64,000 nt of DNA from JACJYC01 sp964558465. GTDB lineage: Bacteria > Bacteroidota > Bacteroidia > Chitinophagales > Saprospiraceae. The DNA lies in the NCBI GenBank assembly GCA_964558465.1, contig CAZLEF010000008.1:45025-109024 (forward strand), given 5' to 3'. Below are positions 1-9,586 of this stretch, piece by piece. The stretch's first letter is position 1. Every line of letters starts with the position of its first letter. The translations under genes were made by a program, and so were the position numbers. The notes beneath the pieces were generated by a model. It did not search any database. It was not told where the DNA came from and was given only the letters and a program-made list of their open reading frames with translations.

Positions 1-2948
1 CGAATCGGGCGGTTCGCCGGAAGGAGCCGGTCGGGGCCAATACCCGTCGGTACAACTGTTTTCTGATTGGGGTCGAAGGCCCCGATTACTTCGCGGCAGT
101 CGAAATCATAATCCAACGGACCATTGTCCAACCAATAGGCGTTGACCAGCCCAGGGGTCAGGCCGCCGCAATTTTCCTGCGCAGCAGCCGTAAGGGCGCC
201 ATTGTCATACTGGGTAGCCTCCATCCGCCAGGTTGCTCCTTCTGCGGGCATGTCGAAGCTTTTACTTTCCAAAACGCCAAGGCTGAAAACTCCCGACTTG
301 ACGGCTTCGTCGTTTCGGAAAATCGTCAGGGAGTGGGGAGTCTGAGTTGGGGTATTCCCGACATTTTCCAGGTTAAACCTGATCGTAGAATCACCAATAC
401 ATTCGGAGGTTAACTTTATTTTAGAATATACGATCGGGGTAACTGGACAGGGATTTTCCATTTTTGAAAAAGCCTCCCAACAGAGTGTCTGGCCCAGCAA
501 GAATGTATCGCATGAAGTTTTTACGGTCAGTCTGACGGTAGCAGGGGCGAAGGGCGGCAGATTCCCAAGGTCAAAAAACAGGGAATCGCCGCTTTGTCCG
601 ACCGGCGGCGGCACAGCGTCCAGGACTTCGAAAACGGGCGGCACAACCACGGTGAAAAGTACGCCTGAAGCGGGTACCGAGCCAATATTCAAGGTAGTCG
701 CCTCTACTACCGAGTTGACCAGGCAGCCGCGGAAAAAGGGCGGCAGACCCAAGCTTACGGATAATTCGGGGCATAACGTTTCCGGCTTCAACAGGAATTC
801 AGCCCGCATGGTGTCGGCTACCAATCCGGGGACCAAATAAATCGTATCCCGGCAAACCGACCAGTTAGCCGAGGGGAACTGGGGTAAATCGAGCAAAAAT
901 GGACCATTGTTAAAATATCGGAAGGATGCATTACCAGCAGAATCGGTCGCCGTAACGGCCGGCGAATGGGTGTCGCTGTAAAGATGCACCTTGACACCGC
1001 TTGCAAACTTTGGCGGATCGTCGGCCAGGCAGTCACCGTCTGCATCTATCTGAACGGATGCTGCCACCTGGGTCCTGGGGCAATAAACCCAAAGATTCCA
1101 GGGTTCGCTACAGGGGCCTGAAGCATTGTTTTGGATCAGAATGTCATCATATTTATATTGTAAAAAACCGCAAATAATGGCGATGGCGCATTCAGACAGG
1201 TAGTGATTGTCGCGGACGATGATCTGGCTTCCTACACTGGCCAGGTTGCCCAACCCATCGAGGTTGCCAAGGTTGTAATTACCTGAAATATACAGGCTTT
1301 CCCCGATAGACGTGAGGGCTTCCAGTCCGTTCAGATCCTGCAATTGATCGTTACCCGATATATACAGCGAAGCCCCGACAGTAGTCAGCAAATCCAGGCC
1401 CTGCAAAGTGGTCAACTGACTGTTAAAACTGATGTCAAGGCTGCCGCCCACGGTAACCAGGCGGTTCAAACCGTTCAGGTTGCCGGTATTGCCGGAAAGG
1501 GCCACATTGCCGCCGACGGCGCTCAGGTTATCCAATCCGCTCAGGCTTCCGAGCATCGGACTGACCGTGATCTCAAGGAAATCGCCGATGGCGGTAAGAT
1601 TGGAAAGCGCTTCGATGTTTTTTAACTTTGGGTTATTGTTGAATCGCAAACCGCCCAGTAATAATTCAAGGCTGTCCAGCCCGTTGAAATTTTGCAACTG
1701 GTTGTTCGATAAAATGGAAATGTCCCCGCCGATGGTTTTGACCTTCCCCAGCCCCAGAAAGTTGGTAATCTTATTGCAATTCCATACCGTCAATCCGCCA
1801 AGGGTAGCAATGTTCTCGAGACCGGAAAGGCTTTCCAGCAGCATGTTCGTTTCCAATATGATTGCACCGCCAACGTGATTAAGCTGGGTTATTTCCGACA
1901 GATTCGTAAGCTTGAGGCTGTTCACGATGGCCAGGTCGCCTCCAACAAATACGAGATTTTCAAGACCTTGCAAGCTGGTCAGGTTTTCATTGACCAGGAG
2001 TTCAAGGTTTCCCCCCAGTGAATCCACGGTTTCCAGCCCGGCCAGATTGGTCAGCAGCATATTTTCTGCAATGGTAATGTTTCCCGGAAACCGGTCGATA
2101 TTCTCCAGACCGTTCAGGGTGGCCAGTGAAGGGTTCAACCGGATAAAAAGGTTGCCGCCGAGGGTAGAGAGGCCTGACAGCCCATTGAGGTTTAAAAGTA
2201 AGGGATTGTTTTCAATGATCAGGTTTTCACCAATGGAATCGAGGTGGACCAAACCACCCAGAGCAGTCAATTGAGGATTACCGCTGATTTCCAGATATCC
2301 GCCGATAGATATCAGGTTGCCGGGGCCGGACACGTCGCTGAGGGATGCATTATTGCGGATGAGCAGACTTTGGCTGAGTTCCTGGATATTCCCCAGGCCG
2401 TTCAGGCTGTTGAGTGCCGGATTTTCGTCGATGTCTATACTGTTGCCGATCGCGGAAAGCTGGGCAAGTGCGTTGATGTTTTCCAGGATAGTATTGCGCC
2501 GAAGCTGCAGGGATCCGCCAATGGTATCCAGGTTTTCAAGGCCGTTAAGATTGGCCAACTGGCTGTTTTCATGAATCAGCAAATTGCGGCCGACCGTAGT
2601 CAGTTTATTTAAGGGCATCAGGCCGGCGGTCGGTACATTGGTCAGCCAAAAATCCATCCCGATATAACGAAGACTATCCAGGCCGTGAAGGGTGCCGAGC
2701 TGGGAAAGATGCTGCAAATAGAGCGTCCCGTTGATAGCCGTCAGACCGAGCAAACCATCCAGATTGGTAATTTGGTTATTGATGATATAAACGTTTCCTT
2801 CGATGACCTTGCAACCCGGATAATTGTTGTGGAACTGGTCAATTTCGTTTTGGAATGTGAAGGTAATACCCTCCGGCAGGCAGGACTGGCTCCAGCCGGA
2901 GACGGTCAGGAACAGAATGGCGATCTGGAAAATAATTGGTTTTCTCAT
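1..2948 (-). CDS. Secreted receptor-L-domain / leucine-rich repeat surface protein (C-terminus off the window)
   Basis: The frame is open from an ATG at 2948 to the left edge (at least 982 codons). An N-terminal signal peptide (MRKPIIFQIAILFLTVSGWSQ) is followed by a Cys. About 20 repeats of roughly 24 residues follow, of the pattern L-x-x-L-N-G-L-x-x-L-x-x-I-G-G-x-L-x-I, up to about residue 560; this is the receptor L-domain/LRR type and begins with a GCKVIEGN-like cap. Next come a short carboxypeptidase-regulatory-like segment containing DADGDCLADD, a beta-sandwich conserved-repeat region, and a DPNQKTVVPTGIG stretch. That last motif is typical of the C-terminal domain preceding T9SS tails in Saprospiria. 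It is probably a cell-surface adhesion or binding protein. It lies 73 bp downstream of the FN3/T9SS gene on the same strand. The ligand is unknown and the sorting tail lies outside the window. Confidence 0.85.
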   Translation of the reverse strand, partial: MRKPIIFQIAILFLTVSGWSQSCLPEGITFTFQNEIDQFHNNYPGCKVIEGNVYIINNQITNLDGLLGLTAINGTLYLQHLSQLGTLHGLDSLRYIGMDFWLTNVPTAGLMPLNKLTTVGRNLLIHENSQLANLNGLENLDTIGGSLQLRRNTILENINALAQLSAIGNSIDIDENPALNSLNGLGNIQELSQSLLIRNNASLSDVSGPGNLISIGGYLEISGNPQLTALGGLVHLDSIGENLIIENNPLLLNLNGLSGLSTLGGNLFIRLNPSLATLNGLENIDRFPGNITIAENMLLTNLAGLETVDSLGGNLELLVNENLTSLQGLENLVFVGGDLAIVNSLKLTNLSEITQLNHVGGAIILETNMLLESLSGLENIATLGGLTVWNCNKITNFLGLGKVKTIGGDISILSNNQLQNFNGLDSLELLLGGLRFNNNPKLKNIEALSNLTAIGDFLEITVSPMLGSLSGLDNLSAVGGNVALSGNTGNLNGLNRLVTVGGSLDISFNSQLTTLQGLDLLTTVGASLYISGNDQLQDLNGLEALTSIGESLYISGNYNLGNLDGLGNLASVGSQIIVRDNHYLSECAIAIICGFLQYKYDDILIQNNASGPCSEPWNLWVYCPRTQVAASVQIDADGDCLADDPPKFASGVKVHLYSDTHSPAVTATDSAGNASFRYFNNGPFLLDLPQFPSANWSVCRDTIYLVPGLVADTMRAEFLLKPETLCPELSVSLGLPPFFRGCLVNSVVEATTLNIGSVPASGVLFTVVVPPVFEVLDAVPPPVGQSGDSLFFDLGNLPPFAPATVRLTVKTSCDTFLLGQTLCWEAFSKMENPCPVTPIVYSKIKLTSECIGDSTIRFNLENVGNTPTQTPHSLTIFRNDEAVKSGVFSLGVLESKSFDMPAEGATWRMEATQYDNGALTAAAQENCGGLTPGLVNAYWLDNGPLDYDFDCREVIGAFDPNQKTVVPTGIGPDRLLPANRPI

Positions 2949-3021
2949 ATTAAAAAAAGTAAGAAGTGGTTAAGGGCCGGTTTGACCGGTTATTTTGGGA
3001 TAAAGGGGTTGCCTGCAAAGA

Positions 3022-6000
3022 TTATTCTTGTTTTAATACCCTCGAAACGCCTATCATCCGGTTATCGGTTAGGATTTGCACAACGTATATACCGTCCGGC
3101 AAACCATTCAATTCCAGGTTTTTCACGATACTACCCGGTTGTATCTCCGTTTCCCGGACTAGCCGCCCGGTCAGATCGGTTATCCGTATGATCAATCCCG
3201 GTTGTGCAGGCTGGACCAGCTCAAGGGTGAAGGCTCCGGAAGTAGGATTCGGCCAAATGGCCAGGCTGTGGAGGTTATTCGGATTCGTTGTTTTTACCGT
3301 CGCATCCAGTGCACCCCGCCCGTTCACCGAACCGCCGCCGCCACCGCCGCTGAATCCGCGGATGGTCATTTCGGCATAGTGATCGTTGCCGTAGGCCCCG
3401 TGCCGCCAGGTGTCGGGACCGGCTTCCGTGCCGTTGGCGTATTCCCAGTAACCCATCTGATCCCAGGCTGAAGCGGCCGGGATGCCGGGATGGCCGTAAG
3501 TCGGGTCGATATTGGAAACATGGTGGAAGCCGTTGATCTTGTGGAAATACATGTCCTCGTGTGACTGAAGCTGACCGCCCTCCGATTCTATGGCCGTTTT
3601 CAGGTCGTCAAAATCCTTTTGGGTATAATAGAACCGGACCGTCATCACGGAGTCGGTCTGTTGTTCAGGCGTCAGATCCTGCATGACCCAGAAGCGTTTC
3701 ATTTCGTACCATCCCGACGGGTTCATCACAAACGGCGCCGGAGGGTTCGTGATTTTGGATACACCGCCGAATGCGCCAACCAGCAGGGGCAGGCCCGCCA
3801 GTTTTCCCGGGTCGGGGTATCCCTTCAGCGAAAGCAGCAGCTTGTCGCTGACGGGGTTTTCGGGATCGCCGATCTGGTAGAAATGCACCCAACCCGAGGT
3901 GTCCGGACAAACTCCGCTTACCCAGGCGTATTCGACGGACAGGCTGCCGTGGGGCCCCGGTTCGCGGGTGTTCCACCGGGCGGTAATGACCTGTAGTTCG
4001 GCCGGACCGTCCGCCACGAAGCTGAGGTTGTGGTACCCCTCCAGGTAAAAACTGCCGTTCACGCCGGCAGCAACCCAGTAATAGGTTTTTCCGGCCTCCA
4101 GAAAATGAACGAGTTCCTTTCGGCCGTTCGGACCGTATTCGGTCGTGCTTGCCAGCAGGTTGGCCTCCGGGTTCCCGGGCTGGAATTCATCCGCATAAAG
4201 GTAGCCGTCGTCGTGAATGAAAGTCAGCAGATAGTTGCCGTCCAGCGGAGGCCGGATCTCAAATACTTCGTAATTGGAAACGGCGGTCGATCCGGGGGGC
4301 TCAAACAAGGGATTGCAACGGCTGAAAAAGGATTCGCGGATGATCCGGTTATCACCCAGTTGCCAGGTCACGTTTTTTTCCCGGCTGGGGTCGGTCGGGG
4401 AGCAGAAGGTCCGGATGCTGAACAGGTATTCGGCCGACGGGACCAACCCCGTCAGGACGGCAAAGGTATCGGTAGTGATGACGGTACCGGTACCGATGGT
4501 TAACCCTTCTGCTGCCGGCCGGTAGGAAAGCTGATAATGCCCGCCCGGCGCCGCATTGTTCCAGCGAAGAGTGGCGGTTGTGGAGGTGAAGGCATCCACC
4601 AGGATGGTGTCCACGACGGCACAGGTGACCTCGCAGCCGTCAATGTAAAACGGGAATGAACCAGGTACATGGGCCGCCGTGCCATCGAAACCGTCGCAGA
4701 GGATATAATAGGTGGAGTCTTTCTGTACTTCAAATGGAGGCAGTTCATAAGCGGCAGGATTCCAGCCGGCGCCGTATTTCCAGCAGCCGAGATAGGTCCA
4801 GCCCTGGTTGCCGGGAACCGTGCCCGCGGATTTGATGAAAAAGCCGGTCCCGGAGCCCGCGTTTCCCCCGAAGCCGGCATTCCAGGCGATTTCCAGCATC
4901 CCGTCCTGATTGGCGCGGTAGCGGAGTATCCTTTCGCTCATGCTGACATAATAGGGGTAACATGGGTTCTGCACATAGAGAAAACCGCCGAAATCGTACT
5001 CGTCGGGATAGGTATCCTGTCCTTCACCGCAGTAGATATCTTCGATCGGGATCGGGGGCGTCGTGCCGGCCGGCAGGTCGAACGGTCCCTGCCAGGGCTG
5101 CGACTCCGGCGATATACCGGAACAGTGGGCCTTGAGATAGATCTGAAGCGGCTGATAGGAAGGTATATTGTGCAACCGGTACCGGATCGTGTCCGCTGAA
5201 TTGGCGTTGATATTAAAATCCCCGGCCGTGGCGGTTTCCGGATACTGACCATACAATACCAGGCGCAGGGTCCAGTTATCGGAACCCGCCAGGTATTTGT
5301 CCCAGGTGAAGGTAATATCCGCCCAACTGTACGTCACGGTATCTACACCCAGGAAAACGGCCTGGCTGCAAAGCGGTTGCGTACTTGCCCCGAACGGGCC
5401 CTGCCAGCAGGATACCCGGGCGGCGTCGCAGCGTTTCCGGATGTAAAAATGGAAGGCTGTTCCACCCGGCAGTCCGCCTGCGCTGATCGTGAAGGTGGAG
5501 TCTGTCCAATGCGCTCCGGGGGTAGGGGGCGTCCCGCTGTCGGGGGCCGGCATGGAAGCCGGGGTGATGTAAACCTCAATGGAGTCCGATTCAAAATCAA
5601 CCGGCAGGTTGCTTATGAGCAAGGACAGGGAATCCGTACTGCTGAAGCCTGCGTACGCCTGTACCCTGGGAAACGGACATTCGGATATGCTGAAAAACGG
5701 GTTTTTATGGGTATTCTCCATCATGAGGATATAGGTCTGACCGCCGGTGAGCGTATCCCAGAACAAAGGTTTATAGAACTCAAAACCGGGGTCGATACAA
5801 TTCCAGTCCCATATCGGGCAGTCGGTGGCGGCGGTGTCCGGTCGCCAGAAAATGCGGGTTCCGAATTCCAGCATGTTGAACCAGTACGGGCCTGATTCTT
5901 CCGGGGTGAAGGTGAAAAACCACTCCGGCGTGCCCGTTCCGCAGTTGGATTCCACAAAGAAAAAACTCGGTTGCCGGGGGATGGTATCGCAGTTGATCTC

Positions 6001-6900
6001 CTGACATAAACCGACCGGACGGGTGTGTTCGCAGGGTGTGAAGGTGGTGTTGAAAGAGATGGTGATCCAGGCGCTTCGGCCGCCGTCCGGACAAACCGAC
6101 CGGACCCAGAAGGTGTAGGAAGATCCGGGCGTCAGGTCGTTCAGCACGATGGTATCGTGCGGCCAGGCGGCGACGGTAGGGACCGTGTTTTCGTCCGGGA
6201 CGTCGAAACCCATACTGAGGTAGATATCCCAGGAGTCGGCCGGTCCGTTGCCGGTCCAGGCGATGGTTGCGGCGTAATCCGTCAGGCCGACCACCATCGG
6301 CGGCTCCGGATAGGGACAAACGGGCGCCGGGCTTGTTTTGACGGCCATGTTCCATTTCTGGTTGAAATAGAATATGCTGCCGTCGGTGGTATCATCCACT
6401 ACCCAAAGTTTCCAGGTACCGTTGGGGTTTTCATTGAGAAAGGCGGCAAAGGTCGGATCCGGCTGCATGACAATGCCCGGCCCGGGAGATGGGAACGTAT
6501 CGGCCGGCGAACCGGCATTAACGGGGTGAAACAAGGCATTGCCTCCAAAATATAAGGGGAAGAGGGTCCCTTCCGAATGGTACCAGATATTGGTAATTTG
6601 GAAAAACGGGCTGGCCGTGCTCAGGTCGGATTGCAGGATGACTTTGGTGCCGGATGGTGATTCCAGCAGGAAGTCCAGCCCCGCGACGTCCCCGGCGCCG
6701 GAAATTTCGGGGAAATTCACCCGAACGGCGGTAATATAGGGTTGCTGCCCGGAAAAGGAAACCACAGACGGATATACATTGGCGGTTTGGCCGTCAGGTA
6801 CGGTCAGGAAATCCGGGCTGTTAGCCTGTATCCAGTTTTGGGCGGCCATTTGGGTTAACCCGGCGAGCGTCGTGAGCAGAATAAGGTAAATTTTTCCCAT
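3022..6900 (-). CDS. Large secreted fibronectin-III-rich protein with T9SS type A sorting tail
   Basis: 1292 residues, ATG at 6900. A signal peptide ends near ALTQMAAQ-like residues 15-20. Residues about 25-190 resemble a proprotein-convertase P-domain-like sandwich (GTWKLWVVDD motif). Several FN3-type modules follow (for example near 200-290, 505-600 and 800-860, each with a W...Y/F pattern and PGSSYTFWVRS-like loops), with Cys-rich inserts between them. A Gly run (GFSGGGGGGS) precedes the last ~80 residues. Those residues match the T9SS type A tail: WPNPTSGAFTLEL, DLTGRLV, LNGLPDGIYVVQI. The tail predicts export through the PorSS and surface attachment or release. No catalytic motif is visible, so the role is probably adhesive or structural. 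It is likely transcribed together with the L-domain gene downstream. Confidence 0.9.
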   Translation of the reverse strand: MGKIYLILLTTLAGLTQMAAQNWIQANSPDFLTVPDGQTANVYPSVVSFSGQQPYITAVRVNFPEISGAGDVAGLDFLLESPSGTKVILQSDLSTASPFFQITNIWYHSEGTLFPLYFGGNALFHPVNAGSPADTFPSPGPGIVMQPDPTFAAFLNENPNGTWKLWVVDDTTDGSIFYFNQKWNMAVKTSPAPVCPYPEPPMVVGLTDYAATIAWTGNGPADSWDIYLSMGFDVPDENTVPTVAAWPHDTIVLNDLTPGSSYTFWVRSVCPDGGRSAWITISFNTTFTPCEHTRPVGLCQEINCDTIPRQPSFFFVESNCGTGTPEWFFTFTPEESGPYWFNMLEFGTRIFWRPDTAATDCPIWDWNCIDPGFEFYKPLFWDTLTGGQTYILMMENTHKNPFFSISECPFPRVQAYAGFSSTDSLSLLISNLPVDFESDSIEVYITPASMPAPDSGTPPTPGAHWTDSTFTISAGGLPGGTAFHFYIRKRCDAARVSCWQGPFGASTQPLCSQAVFLGVDTVTYSWADITFTWDKYLAGSDNWTLRLVLYGQYPETATAGDFNINANSADTIRYRLHNIPSYQPLQIYLKAHCSGISPESQPWQGPFDLPAGTTPPIPIEDIYCGEGQDTYPDEYDFGGFLYVQNPCYPYYVSMSERILRYRANQDGMLEIAWNAGFGGNAGSGTGFFIKSAGTVPGNQGWTYLGCWKYGAGWNPAAYELPPFEVQKDSTYYILCDGFDGTAAHVPGSFPFYIDGCEVTCAVVDTILVDAFTSTTATLRWNNAAPGGHYQLSYRPAAEGLTIGTGTVITTDTFAVLTGLVPSAEYLFSIRTFCSPTDPSREKNVTWQLGDNRIIRESFFSRCNPLFEPPGSTAVSNYEVFEIRPPLDGNYLLTFIHDDGYLYADEFQPGNPEANLLASTTEYGPNGRKELVHFLEAGKTYYWVAAGVNGSFYLEGYHNLSFVADGPAELQVITARWNTREPGPHGSLSVEYAWVSGVCPDTSGWVHFYQIGDPENPVSDKLLLSLKGYPDPGKLAGLPLLVGAFGGVSKITNPPAPFVMNPSGWYEMKRFWVMQDLTPEQQTDSVMTVRFYYTQKDFDDLKTAIESEGGQLQSHEDMYFHKINGFHHVSNIDPTYGHPGIPAASAWDQMGYWEYANGTEAGPDTWRHGAYGNDHYAEMTIRGFSGGGGGGSVNGRGALDATVKTTNPNNLHSLAIWPNPTSGAFTLELVQPAQPGLIIRITDLTGRLVRETEIQPGSIVKNLELNGLPDGIYVVQILTDNRMIGVSRVLKQE

Positions 6901-7056
6901 AGCTGATTGGTTAATTTCGTTTTGGGTCCGGGCGATGCGTTGTCAGCGCCGGCGTATCTGTTGAAAAATCAACGGGGGGTTTGAATTGTTACCTGAGATT
7001 TTTTGAAAATTTTAGTCTGCACCCTTTTGATTCTGACTTAAGCGTCACCTTTTAAA

Positions 7057-7449
7057 TCAAATTTCCAGGATTGCCCTCAGTTTGTTAATGGCATCCTGTT
7101 GGTCGACCCGCTGCCGGTTTTTATCCAGGCCATACTGTACCTGCCCTTTGAGATCGACGTCGTCCAGGCCGGCAATATTGAAGAGGGCGGCGCAGGCGTG
7201 GTAGCGGATCAGGTAGGGGTTGTTCAGGTCGCTGACCAACTCCAGTAACGGCAGAACGGATGCTGTAGTTCCCTTTTCGCCCAGTACCCGCCAGGAAACG
7301 TAGTTGTCGCCGCCTGCCCAAATCCTGAAACGGCTTTCGTTTCTATCGGCGATCAGTCGCAGGAGTTCGTCTTCCGACAGGCTTTCCAACTGATGATAAA
7401 ACGCTTCGGATTCCTGGTCGTATTGGCGTTGAAAGTCTTCGTAGGACAT
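7057..7449 (-). CDS. Small helical (HEAT-like) hypothetical protein
   Basis: 130 residues from ATG 7449 with no signal peptide, so probably cytoplasmic. The middle (residues about 50-110) holds a helix-turn-helix pair of HEAT-repeat flavour: VLPLLELVSDLNNPYLIRYHACAALFNIAG, then a second short helix ending INKLRAIL. Proteins of this size with one or two HEAT-type repeats are common in Bacteroidota and generally lack assigned functions. The gene stands alone, 156 bp upstream of the large FN3 gene on the same strand and about 100 bp downstream of the next minus-strand gene. I do not recognise a named family. Confidence 0.7.
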   Translation of the reverse strand: MSYEDFQRQYDQESEAFYHQLESLSEDELLRLIADRNESRFRIWAGGDNYVSWRVLGEKGTTASVLPLLELVSDLNNPYLIRYHACAALFNIAGLDDVDLKGQVQYGLDKNRQRVDQQDAINKLRAILEI

Positions 7450-7551
7450 ATTTTATCCGTTTCCTGCAAATTTAGGGATTGTTTCATTGAGAGAACCTGA
7501 TCCGTTATTTAAACCACACGGTTTTTTCAAAGTCTTTTCCCCGCAAAACAC

Positions 7552-8340
7552 TCAATTCAGCCGCCCATTTTCCGGATCTTCCTCTTCATTCGCCGTATCC
7601 GGATTTTCAGTCTTCCACCGGGCATGACGAGCGTCCTCTTCCGCCTGTAGTTCCCGCAGGATGTCCAGTGATCGCGGGCTTGCTGAAACGTATGCCTGGA
7701 CTTCATCTGTCAGGTGCATTATTCCAGCCGTTTCGTCTTCAGGCCAGCAAGAACTGACGCCCGAATCGCACCAGGGCCGCTGAAAACACCCGGGACAATA
7801 CCCGGAACAGCCATCAAGGACCCACCCGCCGGATCCATCTGGTCCGTCCAGTTCGAACATTTCATCGAGGGTTTCGAACAAGAAATTGTAGATCAGGCGC
7901 GGCGGAATGCCGGTGCAAAGGCCGATGCCAAAACCAGCCTGATCGATCGCCTGCTCCAATCTTTCCAGTTCTGTTTCTAATTCTTCCTCCGGAATATTTT
8001 CCGGATTCCTGAAAGCTTTGGCTTCCGGCAATTGTTCCGCCAATGTTTTGCGCACCGGTTTGCCTTGCAGCCACTGTTCGAAGCGATACCAATCGCTGTC
8101 GGGAGAAATCATCGGGTAGATGGGCGGAAATACGAAACCGCCTTTCTCCGCTTCCATTGCTTCGCGGCTGCCGCAGGACTGGTAGCGCGCCACAAAATCG
8201 AGCAAATACAGCAATCGACGGTTTTCCAGATTCAGATCCAGGGGGGTGAATTCCATGACCTCGGAGAGGTCCAGACCACGCCGTTTAAATTCCTTCTTGA
8301 GTTGCAGGTTTTGTTGGTAAGGAGAGCGTTTTTGTTCCAT
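7552..8340 (-). CDS. Hypothetical protein with Cys-rich C-terminal segment
   Basis: The frame is open to 8535, but the first 65 codons look non-coding (repetitive, no family-like pattern). I chose ATG 8340 (MEQKRSPYQQNLQLKKEF), giving 262 residues. The protein is highly charged and helical. Residues about 165-215 contain CSGYCPGCFQRPWCDSG and then SCWPED, so five or six closely spaced cysteines that could bind a metal. The acidic C-terminus is ENPDTANEEEDPENG. There is no signal peptide or membrane segment. Function unknown. It lies 191 bp downstream of the small lipoprotein-like gene on the same strand. Confidence 0.65.
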   Translation of the reverse strand: MEQKRSPYQQNLQLKKEFKRRGLDLSEVMEFTPLDLNLENRRLLYLLDFVARYQSCGSREAMEAEKGGFVFPPIYPMISPDSDWYRFEQWLQGKPVRKTLAEQLPEAKAFRNPENIPEEELETELERLEQAIDQAGFGIGLCTGIPPRLIYNFLFETLDEMFELDGPDGSGGWVLDGCSGYCPGCFQRPWCDSGVSSCWPEDETAGIMHLTDEVQAYVSASPRSLDILRELQAEEDARHARWKTENPDTANEEEDPENGRLN

Positions 8341-8531
8341 GTTCCGAAAGTTAAGGTGAATAATGCCACAAAGAACAAATTTACCCGCCCATCCGATACC
8401 GGGCAAGGACAAAATCACCCCTTTGGAACGGGGCAACCTGGCATAACCCCGAACACTCCCGAAGATCCATGGGACTCCTATGGAGGACGCCCCTGGCGCA
8501 AACTCCAAACTCCTAACTCCTAACCAACCCA

Positions 8532-8825
8532 TCACTTCTTCTTACTCCTGTTCCCAGCAAGAAATCCCCAACCGCTGGAACCGAGCAAAAACCCCAGGTC
8601 GTAAAAACCGCCGGTATTATTGACCGCATAGATAGCGACGCGGTCGTCGAACAGACTGGTTACAAAGCTCACCGGGGTGATAAAGCCGTGCCACAGGCCA
8701 AAGAAAAAACCGTATTGTCTTCCCGTCAGGCACTCTGTCACTGGTTCGGCGCCGGCGCAGGAGACGAGGAAAAGGCAGACAAACAAACCTGCCAACAGTT
8801 GGAACAATGTGGGATGCTTCTTCAT
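8532..8825 (-). CDS. Small membrane lipoprotein-like protein
   Basis: 97 residues, ATG 8825. The start is a lipoprotein signal (KKHPTLFQLLAGLFVCLFLVSCAG) with lipobox LVSC, followed by a short hydrophobic segment around GFFFGLWHGFITPVSFVTSLF and a second weak one near GFYDLGFLLGSSGWGFLAG. The C-terminus is basic (NRSKKK). Short proteins of this architecture recur in Bacteroidota and are annotated only as hypothetical. It probably sits in the inner or outer membrane. It is a single gene, with about 190 bp to the next minus-strand start. Confidence 0.7.
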   Translation of the reverse strand: MKKHPTLFQLLAGLFVCLFLVSCAGAEPVTECLTGRQYGFFFGLWHGFITPVSFVTSLFDDRVAIYAVNNTGGFYDLGFLLGSSGWGFLAGNRSKKK

Positions 8826-9069
8826 TGGATGGATTTGAACCCAAAATTAGGGGTGTTCAGAAAAAAAACAAAGCAAATTTTTGCCTTACTGAAATCGGTT
8901 TTTTGCATCATAGGCCGCCTCGAATTTCAGGGACAGCTGAATGGTGAAAATCACGGATGACATCAATGCGCAAAAACAGCCGTCAAAACAGATAAGACAG
9001 AACAGGAAGGCAAAACGATGGGCTGCAACCGGCAGTTCCGATTGGGAGGGGCAGCGGCCCGGCTGGTCT

Positions 9070-9408
9070 TTACTATTACTTCTATTGGTAATTATGGGTG
9101 GGGAAAAAACAGCCCGCCCTTCCGCCACTACCTGCAGGAAATACAAACCCGGCGCCAGCGAGGTCGCTTCCACATCCTGGGTTGAACTTCCATCTTCAGC
9201 CGGCCTTTCCACCGGAACCATCGCCTGCGCACATCGGGTCCATCCCGCTCATGCTGATCTGTAACGGCGCATTTGGGGAGGGTTGGATATCGATCGTCCT
9301 GGTTTTGAAGGTGCCGCATTCGTTGGTGAGGGTAACCTTGTAGGTCCCGTCTGCCAGTACAGACAGCCGTACAGCATGAAAGTTTTTGATTTTGGTTTGA
9401 AAGGACAT
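9070..9408 (-). pseudogene. Broken remnant of a T9SS-tailed secreted protein
   Basis: Two overlapping minus-strand frames carry pieces of what looks like one protein. Positions about 9196-9408 give VLADGTYKVTLTNECGTFKTR, a typical PKD/SprB-like beta strand pattern. Positions about 9070-9221, in another frame, give SLAPGLYFLQVVAEGRAV, the end of a type A T9SS tail. No signal peptide or upstream body is present, and the tail runs past its normal end without a stop. I infer a degraded, frameshifted gene fragment. Confidence 0.5.
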
Positions 9409-9586
9409 ACGATGGTGATTTTAAGCGTTCGTTTCGGATTCGATAGGTATCGAGCCAGATAGATGGATATCAATGGGAGGGATAGGTTGTTACCCTATGT
9501 TAACTGATTATTCTTCAGTGGAAAATACCAAGCTTATGGAGGTGTTGTCAGAAGGGTTATAAGAAGTTGAATTAAATTCCGATTGA

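Noticed and set aside
8341..8535. N-terminal extension of the 262-residue hypothetical gene
   Set aside because: Composition is unlike the rest of the protein and contains spacer-type repeat words (ACTCCTAACTCC); ATG 8340 is a better start.
8826..8850. tRNA T-arm-like GGGTTCAAATCCATCC on the minus strand
   Set aside because: No acceptor stem, anticodon arm or D-arm around it.
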